A DNA stretch of 64,000 nt from Ustulina deusta (taxonomy: Eukaryota > Ascomycota > Sordariomycetes > Xylariales > Xylariaceae): assembly GCA_023159155.1 (NCBI GenBank), contig JAJNNX010000040.1, forward strand, positions 1 through 64,000. The letters run 5' to 3'. The notes beneath the pieces were generated by a model, which saw only the letters and a program-made list of their open reading frames with translations, was not told the DNA's origin and did no database searches. Position numbers and translations under genes: made by a program. Each line of letters starts with the position of its first letter. Position 1 is the first letter of the stretch. Positions 44,673 to 55,763 of this stretch are shown piece after piece.

Positions 44673-45552
44673 GTTTTAGGTGAGTCGCGACCAAGCGTAT
44701 AGGTGAGCACTTTGGCTGCAACACAGAGTTAAATGAGAGGCAGATATGAGTTGGGAAAAAGAATTGTTGAATAATCGCAGCAGAAGGAAATATTCCATAC
44801 TGTTTAGTTGACATTTAAGGATAAATAGCTGAATAGTTTTCTCTCCTATACTTTGTCTCATTGGAACAAAACCAAGTTGATCATCAGCGTAATGGTACAG
44901 AAACAGTCTCTATACACGAGAGGCTACAAGAGACAAAGCCATCATGATAACCAACTCAACGTGAGGTGGGATGGGTGGACAAAAGAAAATACCGGAGTTG
45001 GGCTAGGCATAAAAGGGTTGCTGCTAAACACAAAGAGGAAAAAGGAAACAAAACGTCATGGAGTACAGATACAAACGAAACCGGTAAGATAACCAAGCTG
45101 GTAGCAACAATGGAAATTTGGCAAGCAACATCAGCGCAGCGCTCGAAACAGCACTAGAAATAGATAGCGTAGAAAAAGGACTAAGACGTGTGAGAGCCAA
45201 TCTGCAGACTTCTACAATCCCTCAAGGAAAGCTGGAATAAAGAAGTAAGCCTGGCAAGTTATGAGGACGCAATGTGCATTGGCTGAAAAAACAAGTTATG
45301 TCCGCTTTTTTTCTAGCCCAACTGTCCTTCGTACACATACTACAATTTAAAAAGACAGATCAGTCTTTGATATAATGCATTTTTCTCAATTTGTTTAGTC
45401 TTGAAACAACTTATAAATTAAACTCCTCCAAGCAAGGGTATTATTTGAAGCTAGGAAAAAGGTAGACGGTACTTTTTTGAGTCCCTCTAGGGCGACATCA
45501 GTGCTCTTGCGCCCCATTTTCAGTAAGACAAGCGACAAGACTAAGAGCCGGA
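44673..45552. other. Divergent intergenic region
   Basis: 880 bp between two unknown genes. Short frames at 44853-45157 look random. Presumed to hold both promoters. Confidence 0.45.
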
Positions 45553-47858
45553 ATGGAGAATGCGGTCCAGGATCCAATCATACAGAGGAGGGGATTGGCC
45601 AACCAGTACAAGGCGATCGAGGGCCAAACGATACCCTCTCTATTCCAAAAAGGAACTGATATCCGGACATGGAGCAAGATAGGGGTGCTACGGGGGGTAA
45701 CGCTTGAACACGCGAAGCTCGAGGATGAATTTAGAAACACAGCAGCAGAAAAGATAACCCAGGCGATCGAACTACGGAAACAGGCTAGTACGTATTCTTA
45801 GTCTATTATTTGTTTTATCAAAATTTCACTCCTAAGTGTTCATGAATGCATCAACTCGGTAGAAAGTAATGGTTATCACAAGCGTAATATTATCCTGATA
45901 CGTATCTTATCTTATAGTGCTGTTATGGCCGGCTGGTACGGAAGCGGCAAAGAGACATTGGGAATGGATCGATATTCTCGAACGCATTACTGCTGTGCTG
46001 AGAACAACGACCAACACCACTGATGTCGACACTCGTAGGCAGATTGTCGAATCCACGCCTGCCGCCATTGTCGAGGACGAAAAGCCGTGGATGAACGTAG
46101 ACTTGGATATTTATCTCCAGCAAATGGCCCATTGGCGACAGCATTTGGCCGATATATGGGATATGGCCAGGGAAGATCCAAAGCAGATGAGCGTGGCAGA
46201 CATATGTAAGTTATTTCTAATCAGAAAGCGAGCAAGTATAGAGTGTATCATAAGCTGATAGCGACTGGGGGCCATAGCGACTGGATGTGCTGTACGGTAC
46301 TTCAAAATGGAAATGGCTGGGATGGAGCTATGTAACGAGGAGTGGTATGAGAAGTCCGGGTCGTACAAACGTGAGACCCTAGAATACATGGCCAGAAGGG
46401 AGCCAGATGGGATTGGCGGTGACTTGTACAAAATTTCTGAATCCGTCAAACAGAAAAGCGTCCGGGATATCCAAAAGTACGTGCGCCATCATGAAGACAA
46501 GATCATAACCAAAACAACTATTAATAGCATTGGTACTAATATCGAATGGTATAGTGCCTTGGAGAATACAGAGCTCCGCGGTTTCCCACCAGAATCTAAT
46601 ACTTGGTTTTTCGCTGATAAGGCGCGGCATAGAAACCCTCTCATTGACTGGGTCACAGATATAATACAGAAAACCAAGAAATACAAGAACGCCACAACCC
46701 ATGCGGAGTTTCTCCTTGCCTGGTTATTTATATCAGACTCGATGAAACTAGCGAAGGAGGATAAACGAAGGTTACAGGCTGCAGCAATCCAGCGATTATG
46801 CGAAGTATTAAGCATTTCTAAGATAGTACCGGATATCTTTGGCGGTGTGGATTCCGCACAAGAGATGTATCAGCGGGTTGCAGGGAGGGTACAGGCCAGT
46901 AAGTGAAACCTCAAGAGCTATTTCTTCTTGTCTCGGCAAATTTTGAAGCACAATAGCATCTTTGGTCCCTAAACCACAAAAAAGCTCTCCACGGCCTCTC
47001 AATACGACCATAAACCATGCGTATAATAGCGGTAACTAATTCTAAGCGTCACAGTGACCAAATATGTTATGAAACAGGAGACCGTCCCGTCCCTTGCCGT
47101 TGCCTACACGTGGGCGGATTATCTTAATGTTATGATGAACACTTCTTTTTTTGATCTACCAACACTCAGAATAGCGGCGTATATTTTCGACGCCAACATG
47201 ATCCTAAAACGCTGGCAAAAGGTCCAGGTAGCAGCAGAAGCCGAGCAGTTCTGTAACAAATTCAGCGAATACTTATATCCCGGCGCCCGTCCTACTACTG
47301 AGGCCGAGTGGAAAACGCTGGTCAAAGGCTGGATGGTAACGATAATATCCACAACGCACGATTTAGCGGAAATAGAGAAGAGATATACCGACTATACAGT
47401 AGTTGACAAGTATGGAAAATCCTGGCTACGGATTGCGATAACCGAAGACCACTTAACGCCAAAGCGCAAGGACTTTCAAAGTACGATCTTTTTCATTTTT
47501 ATTTTCTCACCTTTTTGATTTTCATTTTTCTACAACTTTCCTTACCCAGCCTGAAGATTACCTAAAGTAAAAGTTTAAGTAATTATAAGGGGTAGTTTCT
47601 AAACCATTGCTTTATATAGTAGCGAAAGGCACCCAGCCGTGGTGGCAAGCAATAAAGGAAAAGGCCACGAATGAGTTACAAACTCCATCCATTGTCTCGA
47701 TGTACCACAAGATAGAGAAGGCCTACAATGCGGATGAAAGGAGTCTTGCGATTTGGGCGCTGCTTATTCGTGACTGGGAGACAGAGACAGCCGCGGTTGA
47801 GAAAATACTCGATGGCTTCGAATTCTCAGCTGATTGGTTTGACGGCATTCTAGGGTAA
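45553..47858 (+). CDS. Unknown helical protein, 602 aa, five exons
   Basis: Exons 45553-45787, 45918-46205, 46278-46898, 47055-47480 and 47620-47858 join in phase (each junction splits a codon after its first base) into 602 residues. Introns have GTACGT, GTAAGT, GTAAGT and GTACGA donors and TATAG, CATAG, ACAG and ATAG ends. The protein is rich in charged helical segments with many Trp (RHWEWIDILERI, QPWWQAIKEKA), with no signal peptide, membrane helix or catalytic motif I know. All four introns fall in the same codon phase, an unusual uniformity that could reflect exon duplication, though the exons do not look alike. Function unknown. Confidence 0.65.
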
Positions 47859-48356
47859 ACATAGTAGTTATGGCTCCATAGATCGGTTAACCCTTGACCT
47901 TGTACGGCTATTGGTTTTACATATAAATATTATAGTTAGGACTAATATGGCGAAGCCTATTAATGGCGTGTTAGATAGTTATATGTTTATATGCAATGTG
48001 CTTAGGTTCTTTATATATTACGCTTTAAAAAAATAAAGTAAAAATAAAATAACTAAATAAAAAATAAAAAGTTTCATTCTAATATTTTTAGACCTCTTTA
48101 TTTAATTCTCTTCTTATTATTTTATAAACGTTGGCTTGTCTGGTAATCGTTCTCCATGTAGAAAAACCCCTGCTATAACATCTGTCCTACGGCCGTTGTG
48201 CAACTCAAACCCGGACCCCTTTTGCATCTAACTCCGGTGGAGCAATTTAATAATCGTGGAAGAAAGCCACATCCTCACCATAAGTCTCAAATTGGCTAAG
48301 AATGGCGTTTTTTGTGCATCCGACTCCAATGCATTGGTATAATGTGGAAGACTACT
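47859..48356. other. Intergenic, AT-rich patch
   Basis: Includes an AT-rich patch at about 48010-48130 resembling RIP-mutated DNA. No gene. Confidence 0.5.
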
Positions 48357-49638
48357 CTAGGTGGTGTCTCCCGATTCAAGAAGATCTGCAACGACGATCC
48401 ACGAAGGTCTTATTTCTACGGCTGGGCCCTTTGGGAATAGCGCAACTATCGCCAGAAACTTACTACCAACATCGCTTTTAGTATATCCTTTTGCTAACAA
48501 AAAGTGTGGCTCCAATATCTTTTGGATCTCGCGCGGAAATGTCATGTTAGTACTCGATAGATCTGATCTTGGTATCTCTACCCCTTCCTTCAAAGCCATG
48601 AGCTCATCAAGAGTCTTACCATCCTGGTGCTATGCGTTAATTTTTCTGGGGCCTGAGCCACATTGAACTAGTAGCTTTACACTATCCAATTTAACCTTCT
48701 CAGCTGCAAAAGTCACTGCGGACAGTCCCAACACAGTATCCCTAATGTCGAGATCTGGGTTGGACACCATAGACCTTTTATGGACTCTAGCGCTTGTGGT
48801 CTGCCAAATTCGTCGCAAGGATCAGCGGCGTTTAGCCGTATTCGTTAAGGGAATTTACATGACTCTGAGCATCCACCAGAAATTCTACTGCTTTCGGCTG
48901 CGTCGTCGCTGCGGCCCAAGAGAGCGGTGTCTGTCCGAATCCCGTATCCTCCCCACTAGACTTGATAGCCTTCAGAAGGACCATCGCCGGACTTAGGCCC
49001 TTGAAATCCTCTCCGACGTAAGGATTTCTTGAGAACCGCTCCACTAGCTCTAAGTGGCCAGCTTCTACTGCATGGTATATGGGCAACTGTCCATTCTCGC
49101 CTGCCAACTTCGGATCTGCACCTCCATCGAGCAGGGCACTAACACTTTCTTCGTGGCCTCGGCTAATCGCTGCAATCCATGGTCTTCTATGCGGCTGAAA
49201 ATCATTCACATTACTGCCCGTCGCATACAACTCCTTGGTGGCTTTGGGGCGGGTATCGTCCGCGGCAGAGTAGAGCGGTGCAACCCCATCGTCATCGGCT
49301 GAATCTATGTCCACATTGTGTTTGCGCATCCATTTCATTAGGGCCGAACCCGTTTTTATGCTTTCTTCTTGTTCCACTGCTGCATACTCTCTTTTGGCTG
49401 CATGAAGAGGCGTTTCCCTGCGCGTTTGTCTTCTGATCTATATTGGCACCAGAATCAAGTAGTGTCCGGGCCGTCGTGCTATCACTCCCTGATGCAGCAA
49501 AATTTTGTGGACCTCGCCCTTTGTAATTCGGTATGTTGATGTCTGCTTCCTTTGTAATGAAGAACTGCAGCAAGTCCTGACGGTGGTATTCTGCGGCCAC
49601 GGCAACAAGAACATGGCACAACGGTAGTCAGCTACCAC
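48357..49638 (-). pseudogene. Ankyrin-repeat protein, broken
   Basis: Several ankyrin repeats can be read on the minus strand: EADINIPNYKGRGPQNFAA, TLLDSGANIDQKTN, then in another frame ETPLHAAKREY, DSADDDGVAPLYSAAD, ALLDGGADPKLAGENGQLPI, TGFGQTPLSWAAA and LVDAQSHVNSLNEYG. Breaks: a one-base frameshift near 49415 between TNAQG and ETPLHAA, an in-frame TAA after NEYG near 48832, another stop before HQDGKTLDELM near 48630, and the frame ends at 48357. Each frame is individually coherent, so the gene was once continuous. Partner function unknown; ankyrin domains bind proteins. Confidence 0.8.
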
Positions 49639-50581
49639 ACCGGCTGAATCGTATCATCCTGCTACTAGTAGCAACCCGCTGTGACCGACAAAAACCTCAC
49701 CGGCGATAAACCCCTCAAGCACTCGTGTTAGTATCGGTTAGGATCGTCCCGTGCTAGGCTTATAGTTTAGTAGGGCAACGTCTGTGAAAGGGAATTTATT
49801 CGTGCAGCTGCGCCACCATCAATACATACACCGCCGCCCTGACCAAGAGCTGCCCGTACTGGGTAAAGGTGCAAAAGCTTATCAACTCTGGTCCTCATTC
49901 AACGTCCTGCCGCTAGCGTATGAGTACGCCCCTCGGGAGCAGCACACGGCATTCGCCTTTCCCTTTATTAGATAATTCTTCGACGTGTTCTCAAGACGTC
50001 GCTCCGCCTAGACTCCACAGCGCGCAAGGCCCCCAACAGAGCCACGAGCCGCAGTGAGCTGTTAGATATTGATATTAGGGAAGATATGGAGTAGTCGACA
50101 TAACATCCGCCGTTGGGGGTAATCTGATACGATATCTTTCGTGCCTTCCCTACATAATAGACTATGGGAGTAGTTATATTATTATGATAGCTTTTAGTAA
50201 TGGGTATAAATGCCATAATAGATTTACACCTCCTATCCATTGGGGGCACAACATCATTAGCCGAGTGGTCAAAACCTATGAACCACTTTCCACTTAAAAA
50301 TTTAAATCAATAAACGTTAAATTTTTATAAAGAGGTGTAAGGGATAGAACTCATAAACCCTCTTAAGAACGGCACCCATGTCTTTCTGGACAGAACAGTA
50401 GGCTGATACAAAAGTGTCTTAGCACAGAAGCATTAAGAAACAAGTCTACTAGGTAGATACAGTTGATTGAGATAGTACCTAGATATACGATATACCAAGT
50501 AGGTACCCTAATTTCAACACGTCACGTGTCATCATCTTCAACCAACTCCTCTGCCGTCTCAATTTCCCGTATTTCAAGGTT
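49639..50581. other. Intergenic region, no gene seen
   Basis: No coding frame with support. A stretch at 50255-50350 vaguely resembles a decayed tRNA (see rejected items). Confidence 0.45.
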
Positions 50582-53221
50582 TTAATCTAAAACCTTAGCC
50601 GACTCAACGTTCTTCCCGCCGATCTCCACAGCCGCACCCCCTTTTCCCTGAACCTCCAACTCCAGCTTCTCATACGGCCAGAGCGTGACGTAATTATCTG
50701 ACCAAAACACAGGTAGCACGTCCTGGCCGGCGTCGTCCACCAAGTTCAGCGCGACGAAAAATGCCGGAACGGAGGACTTGTTTTCGAGGACAATAGTAGT
50801 CACGTGCTCCTTGCTCTTCTCAACCCGAGTGGACACGGAGACTTCTGCGCTTTGTAGTGTGTTCAGGGCTGTGTAGTCCGCATATTTGGTAACAGGGGTG
50901 AAGAACCAATCGGAATCGTCCCAGTCGAGAACATCCAAGTCCTTCGCTAGCCAGTAAACATTTCGACTGAGAATGGTCTTCTCGCCAGTTGCTAATGTGA
51001 TGCGTAGGAACACAACATCAGTTATCGACTTCAAAGGAGTCGCTATATCAAGGATATTGCGACTTGTATTCGGTTCGGTCTCGACGGTTTTAGTAGTCGT
51101 GTAGAGTGATTTCCCATTCTTGTCGATGATATCTACCGCAACAGTCCTTGGCCCACTTCTGTCAATGGAATGGTTGATCAAATAGACTGCCTTTTTGAGA
51201 TAGTCGTAGGCGACGTGTTCTAGTCTAGCACCTACTTTGGCCCCAAAATAAGATCCCGCGGGGTGGAGATAGTAGTCGAATAAATTCCAGTGTAGGCTCG
51301 GCCATGCATTATTGAGCATCCAGTAGATTAGCCCGGTGGCTGGCCGCGCTTTGCTCCAGAAAGCTGAGACAGCTTCGAATTGTGATCGAGTGGCTTCGTA
51401 ATCCATTATCTGAGCCTTCTGTAGATAGTCATCCAGAGATACAGGCGTGCCATAACGTGCCCATAGAGCATCGTTGTAAATCTTGCGATCATAAAACGAC
51501 GAGACGTTAGTGGACATATGGTAGAGTCCCGTGTTTGGCTTTTTCCAGAGGTCATCCAGGTCGCTCTTAGACAGAAATTTCTTTAGACTACTCAGTTCTG
51601 GAGTGCCCACTCCAGCACCGAGCTCAGACCCAAATCCGAATGCCGCTCCGAGTCGTTCTTCGGATGGCTCGACATCATACCAATAATTAGGAGGAGTCCA
51701 GTCGTAAGGGCCATCCTCTTTCATTCCCGAGGGCCCAAGAATTTTAGGATAACTTCTCTTTGAAGCAGAGGCGATGATTGGGATTTTCCAGTCTGCTTTT
51801 TTGATGGCAGAGTAGTAGATATTAGCAGCTCGGTCGTTCGGCCAGTAATCGCTTCCTGCTAGAAATCCCAGTATACTTGGATGGTTTTGCTGCATGAGGG
51901 CCTCGTGCGTGATGCTCGCATTAGCAATAACGTAATCTTTTTGCACCCACTCTGACTTCACAGCCAAGTCATTGTTATAAGACCAGGCCTCCCACTTGTC
52001 ACAGCATTCCCAACCTGGGAGGACCATCAATCCCATTTTATCTGCAATCTCGTAAAGTTCCGGCTGCTCATTCTTCCCCTCGAGCCTGATTGTATTGCCA
52101 CCGAGGTCTAAGGTCAGTTGAGCTTGCCTAGTAAACTTCTCGCTGTCCCATCGTAAGAACATGTCGGCCGAATAGCCACCGCCAATGACCTGGAAAGGTA
52201 ACCCGTTCACGTAGAATATAGTATCATTATGCGAGTTCACCTTTGACGTGACCTGACGGATACCGAATGTATCGTTGACCATATCGGATAGCTCGTTATT
52301 TACCGACACTGATACCTGGCCGGTATATAATGGTTGTTGGCCCCATTGCTTTGGCCACCAGATCTTGGGGTCCTTCAATGAGGTTGACAGCACCAGCTCT
52401 TTGGATTGTAAGGCACCCAATGTTAGGGTCTGTTTCCAGGTGTGGCTTTGACCACAATCTGAAGTGACTTTGCCATTTAAGTGAACAGTAACCTCGTGTG
52501 CCTCCAAGTTTCGAGCTGTTGATCTTAGTGTGACGTGCGCAGTAGGGTTGTCCCTTAGGAAGTCCGTTTCAGTTGTCACTCGCAAAGGCTCCAATGCTAC
52601 CGATCCCGTCTGCTTCACTTCAATGTTCCGCCAAACCCCCGTTCCATTGTCTGGAGGATATGGGTTCCAGTCGACGAATCCTAGAGCAAGGTCGTAGTTG
52701 TAGTCTGTGGGATGAACCTGTACTACTAAGGCGTTACGATTGTCCAGAATGTTTGATACGTCGTATTTGTGACCACCATAAGCTCCGGCTTGCGTGAAGT
52801 TGTTAGCTACTTCTTTTCCGTTGATAAATATGTCGCCCTTGGAAGTAATGCCGTGTGTCTGGAGGAAATAGTGCTTCGCAGGGTTTAGGTCAATATTGAA
52901 CTCCTTTCGATATACCCATGGCACTCGAAACTGGTCGGCATCGATACTCTTGAGGTTTTCTGAATAGAATAAGTCATCTTCACGGTAGATACCTGCTTGC
53001 AAAAGGCATCCCATCAGGGTACACCTCGGGCTATTGATGTGGTACCATGAGGATGTATCCACGCCAACTTTAGACAAGGCTTGAAGATCGTTGCCAACCG
53101 TTGCGGAGCTCTGGATATCCCATGACGGTATGATTGCTGAATGACCAGGCTTCGAACGCAATGAGGCTGCTAAAATTGCATGTACCCCTAAGAATAAACC
53201 CAATAGCTCGTATCCTCGCAT
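50582..53221 (-). CDS. Secreted GH2 exo-beta-D-glucosaminidase
   Basis: Predicted exo-1,4-beta-D-glucosaminidase that removes glucosamine from chitosan ends. One exon, 879 residues, close to the roughly 890 of known fungal enzymes. Signal peptide 1-19. The GH2 order is visible: sugar-binding domain (CTLMGCLLQAGIYREDDLF near 67-85 and VPWVYRKEF near 100-108), immunoglobulin-like domain, and TIM barrel beginning near 330. IRLEGKNEQPELYEIADKMG (378-397), the acid/base segment GSDYWPND (456-463) and the nucleophile segment GFGSELGAG with Glu533 are in place, and GLIYWMLNNAWPSLHW follows. Reading is uninterrupted. A mannosidase is less likely given these segments. Confidence 0.9.
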   Translation of the reverse strand: MRGYELLGLFLGVHAILAASLRSKPGHSAIIPSWDIQSSATVGNDLQALSKVGVDTSSWYHINSPRCTLMGCLLQAGIYREDDLFYSENLKSIDADQFRVPWVYRKEFNIDLNPAKHYFLQTHGITSKGDIFINGKEVANNFTQAGAYGGHKYDVSNILDNRNALVVQVHPTDYNYDLALGFVDWNPYPPDNGTGVWRNIEVKQTGSVALEPLRVTTETDFLRDNPTAHVTLRSTARNLEAHEVTVHLNGKVTSDCGQSHTWKQTLTLGALQSKELVLSTSLKDPKIWWPKQWGQQPLYTGQVSVSVNNELSDMVNDTFGIRQVTSKVNSHNDTIFYVNGLPFQVIGGGYSADMFLRWDSEKFTRQAQLTLDLGGNTIRLEGKNEQPELYEIADKMGLMVLPGWECCDKWEAWSYNNDLAVKSEWVQKDYVIANASITHEALMQQNHPSILGFLAGSDYWPNDRAANIYYSAIKKADWKIPIIASASKRSYPKILGPSGMKEDGPYDWTPPNYWYDVEPSEERLGAAFGFGSELGAGVGTPELSSLKKFLSKSDLDDLWKKPNTGLYHMSTNVSSFYDRKIYNDALWARYGTPVSLDDYLQKAQIMDYEATRSQFEAVSAFWSKARPATGLIYWMLNNAWPSLHWNLFDYYLHPAGSYFGAKVGARLEHVAYDYLKKAVYLINHSIDRSGPRTVAVDIIDKNGKSLYTTTKTVETEPNTSRNILDIATPLKSITDVVFLRITLATGEKTILSRNVYWLAKDLDVLDWDDSDWFFTPVTKYADYTALNTLQSAEVSVSTRVEKSKEHVTTIVLENKSSVPAFFVALNLVDDAGQDVLPVFWSDNYVTLWPYEKLELEVQGKGGAAVEIGGKNVESAKVLD

Positions 53222-54638
53222 GATGGGCTAGTTATGCTAACTTCAACTAAGCGCTATTATCGAACGGGGGGAAGGCGATGAAATACTCGAAGGGAAAGTT
53301 CACGAATCATGGCTCTGCATGACATTTAAAGGCAAACCATTAGCAGTGCCAAGCTCCCAATGATATTCACAAGTTACCGCATATGGCATGTTACGCTGAG
53401 GAGTGGAACCTGCAGGCTTTCCCCGCAAAGAGTGCACCGGTTCTCCCGTCGATCAGAAAAGCAGGTAAGCAGTTTAATCAATCGCTCAGCCCACTTGGTG
53501 CTACTGGTGAGGCCACACCTGAACGAGATCGATCATCGGAGGCCGTCAGGAGAGCGATAGGCTCTGCATTAGAGGACCAGGAACTAGGGGTCAGGCCAAG
53601 AGATGCTTGCGCTTTTGGTGCCGGAACATATTAGGCGATGCCGTGGTACCTGCGCCATGCCACAACCGGGTAAATCTAGACCATTCGCTACCTCTTTATT
53701 GCCATGGCATCTGCGACTACAGGCAGCAACTTCATGTCCTTGCATCAAATGAATTGTCGTTTTGCATCAAAAAGCAATACATGGACAATAAGCCCAGCCC
53801 TGTAGCACCCATAACCCCAACCAGGCCCAACTCGTACCGGTGTCCGGTCGGTGAAAGGCTTGTGGATGTCACGTTACTCCTGCTACTATGTACAGCAGCA
53901 TCGTGTAAGTTTGAACATTGCCAACGCGCCAGCCACTCTGGTCTAGGGTTTGACTGGGTCAGCTCATTTTGCAATTCCGTCCGACTCACTATCAGCCTAA
54001 TGGCCGTATTCGGTGACGTCGAAATAACCGAAAGGTTCCGATAGCCTACATCTTTCGCACCGCTGCTTCTGGGCTCGAGGGAAGCTGTAAGATTGAAACA
54101 GCTTGTCATAGAATCATCGGAAAACGAGAATAGATAATATTTATTATGTGTCGAGTCGACTGCACTTAGGCGATTTCAGAAGTTACCTGATGGGGTTGTT
54201 TGGTTTGTTTACCTAATAGGTAAATCAGTTAGCTCAAACTTCAAGCATCGGTATCGTGGGTATTTCGAGAACGATTCATCTGCAATGCAGGTAGGGAAAA
54301 AAGGAGGAGCAAGGTGGAGTCGCACTGCAGATGGAGACCCGGTAGTTTATCAGCGCCAGCTGGCACAGCACGATGACACCCGACAAGCGCTTCCCCGGAC
54401 GCCACGCCACATGCCCCCAGCTCAAGCATCCCCAACTGCCCAAAGCTCCTCTGAACCTTCCGATTTAGCGCCTCAGACAGCTAACTTATCACGACGTCAA
54501 GCTTTCAACGGCCAGCCCGCCGTGACGACAGAAACTCTCCACTCCACCACCACCCACCACCAACACAAACGCAGCCAACAACAACGACAGCATTGGATGC
54601 GCAAATCCTACAATTGACAAAAGACATCGGACGACGCC
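53222..54638. other. Intergenic region, no gene seen
   Basis: Divergent region between the GH2 gene and PAM17. Frames at 53607-54044 and 54285-54617 lack support. Confidence 0.45.
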
Positions 54639-55496
54639 ATGCTGACCCCAACGACGACCGCCGCCGTAGCGCGCTTCGTCGCCCTCGGCAGCCGAGGACT
54701 CCAGCTCCCGACAGCTCTCGCACGCGGGGCAAGCTGCCCCTACTCGGCCCCGTTCCCATCGCTCGCCCGCCCGCCACGGGCCGCCGCCCACGTATCATCG
54801 CGACAGCTCTCGACGAAGATCCCCTCCTTCCCGCGCCCCACGACGCGCAAGCCGCCGTCAGTGCAATGCCGCTTCGCCGCGCGGCGCCACGCCAGCACAG
54901 CGTCTGCATCCAGCGGCCCGTCTCGCCCGTCCTCGGCGCCGGCGCCCAAGCTGGACTGGAACGGCTTCTTCCAGCTGCGGAAGACGCGGCGACGGTTCCA
55001 GCTGGCGAGCAGCATAGTGACGATGGCCATGGGCGGCACCGCGGGCGCCGTGCTGCTCGTCAACATGAACATGGACTGGCTGCTCAGCAAGGTGCCCATG
55101 GACCCCGTCTTCGCGCTCGGCATCGTCACGCTGAGCTTCGCCGGCCTCGGGTGGCTGGCCGGCCCCAGTCTGGGGTCGTCCATCTTCTACGCCCTCAAGC
55201 GCGGCGTGAAGCGGCCCATGGCCCTGAAGGAGTCCGAGTTCTTCAACCGGATCAAGAAGAACCGCGTCGATCCGACCAACAGCTCTCTGAGCGGGAATGC
55301 GGGTGAGTTTTTTTTTTTTCTATTCCCCTCGTAGGGTGGATCCCGTGGCGCTGGCACTGTTTTTCGTGCTAACATCAGACGCTTCTTGTTTGCAGTGCCC
55401 GACTTCTACGGTGAGAAGATCTCGAGCGTGGCGGGGTATAGGCAGTGGTTGAAAGACCAGAGAGCATTTAACAAGAAGCGGACGAGCTTCGTCTAA
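54639..55496 (+). CDS. PAM17: Mitochondrial import motor subunit Pam17
   Basis: Pam17 is an inner-membrane subunit of the TIM23 presequence translocase-associated motor. Exons 54639-55302 and 55396-55496 give 254 residues. The first 95 or so are Arg/Ser/Pro/Ala-rich, a mitochondrial targeting sequence. The conserved domain begins LDWNGFFQLRKTRRR, followed by two membrane helices (about TMAMGGTAGAVLLVNM and FALGIVTLSFAGLGWLAG), GPSLGSSIFY, then KESEFFNRIKKNRVDPTNSS and, after the intron, VPDFYGEKISSVAGYRQWL and KDQRAFNKKR, all characteristic of Pam17. The GC-rich first exon also has long shadow frames on both strands. Confidence 0.93.
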
Positions 55497-55763
55497 AGGT
55501 TATGGGATCTTGGCGGGGTCTCAAGGAGCACAGAGGCGAAAAAAAGAGGGCTGGGACGATTAGGATGCCCTCATTCCAAGCTGTAGCAGCAGGTTTTTCA
55601 TATATCAGGACGCATGGGTTCGATTTGAACGGCGTTTGGAGCCTCTCCCTCAAGGTTGTATTTATATTAGTACGAATCACCGAAGAGTCAATCATTCAAA
55701 CAGTCCTCTTCTCCAACTGTGCGTACTTGTCGGCATATATCTTTCATTGGGTCAATTGCATCG

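Noticed and set aside
50255..50350. tRNA-like sequence (GCCGAGTGGTCAAAAC followed by a weak T-arm-like segment)
   Set aside because: A D-arm-like stretch is present but no acceptor or anticodon stem pairs convincingly; at most a decayed tRNA or chance.
54593..55306. Second long plus-strand frame over PAM17
   Set aside because: Arg/Ala/Pro-rich composition from a shifted frame of the GC-rich PAM17 exon; Pam17 motifs lie in the other frame.
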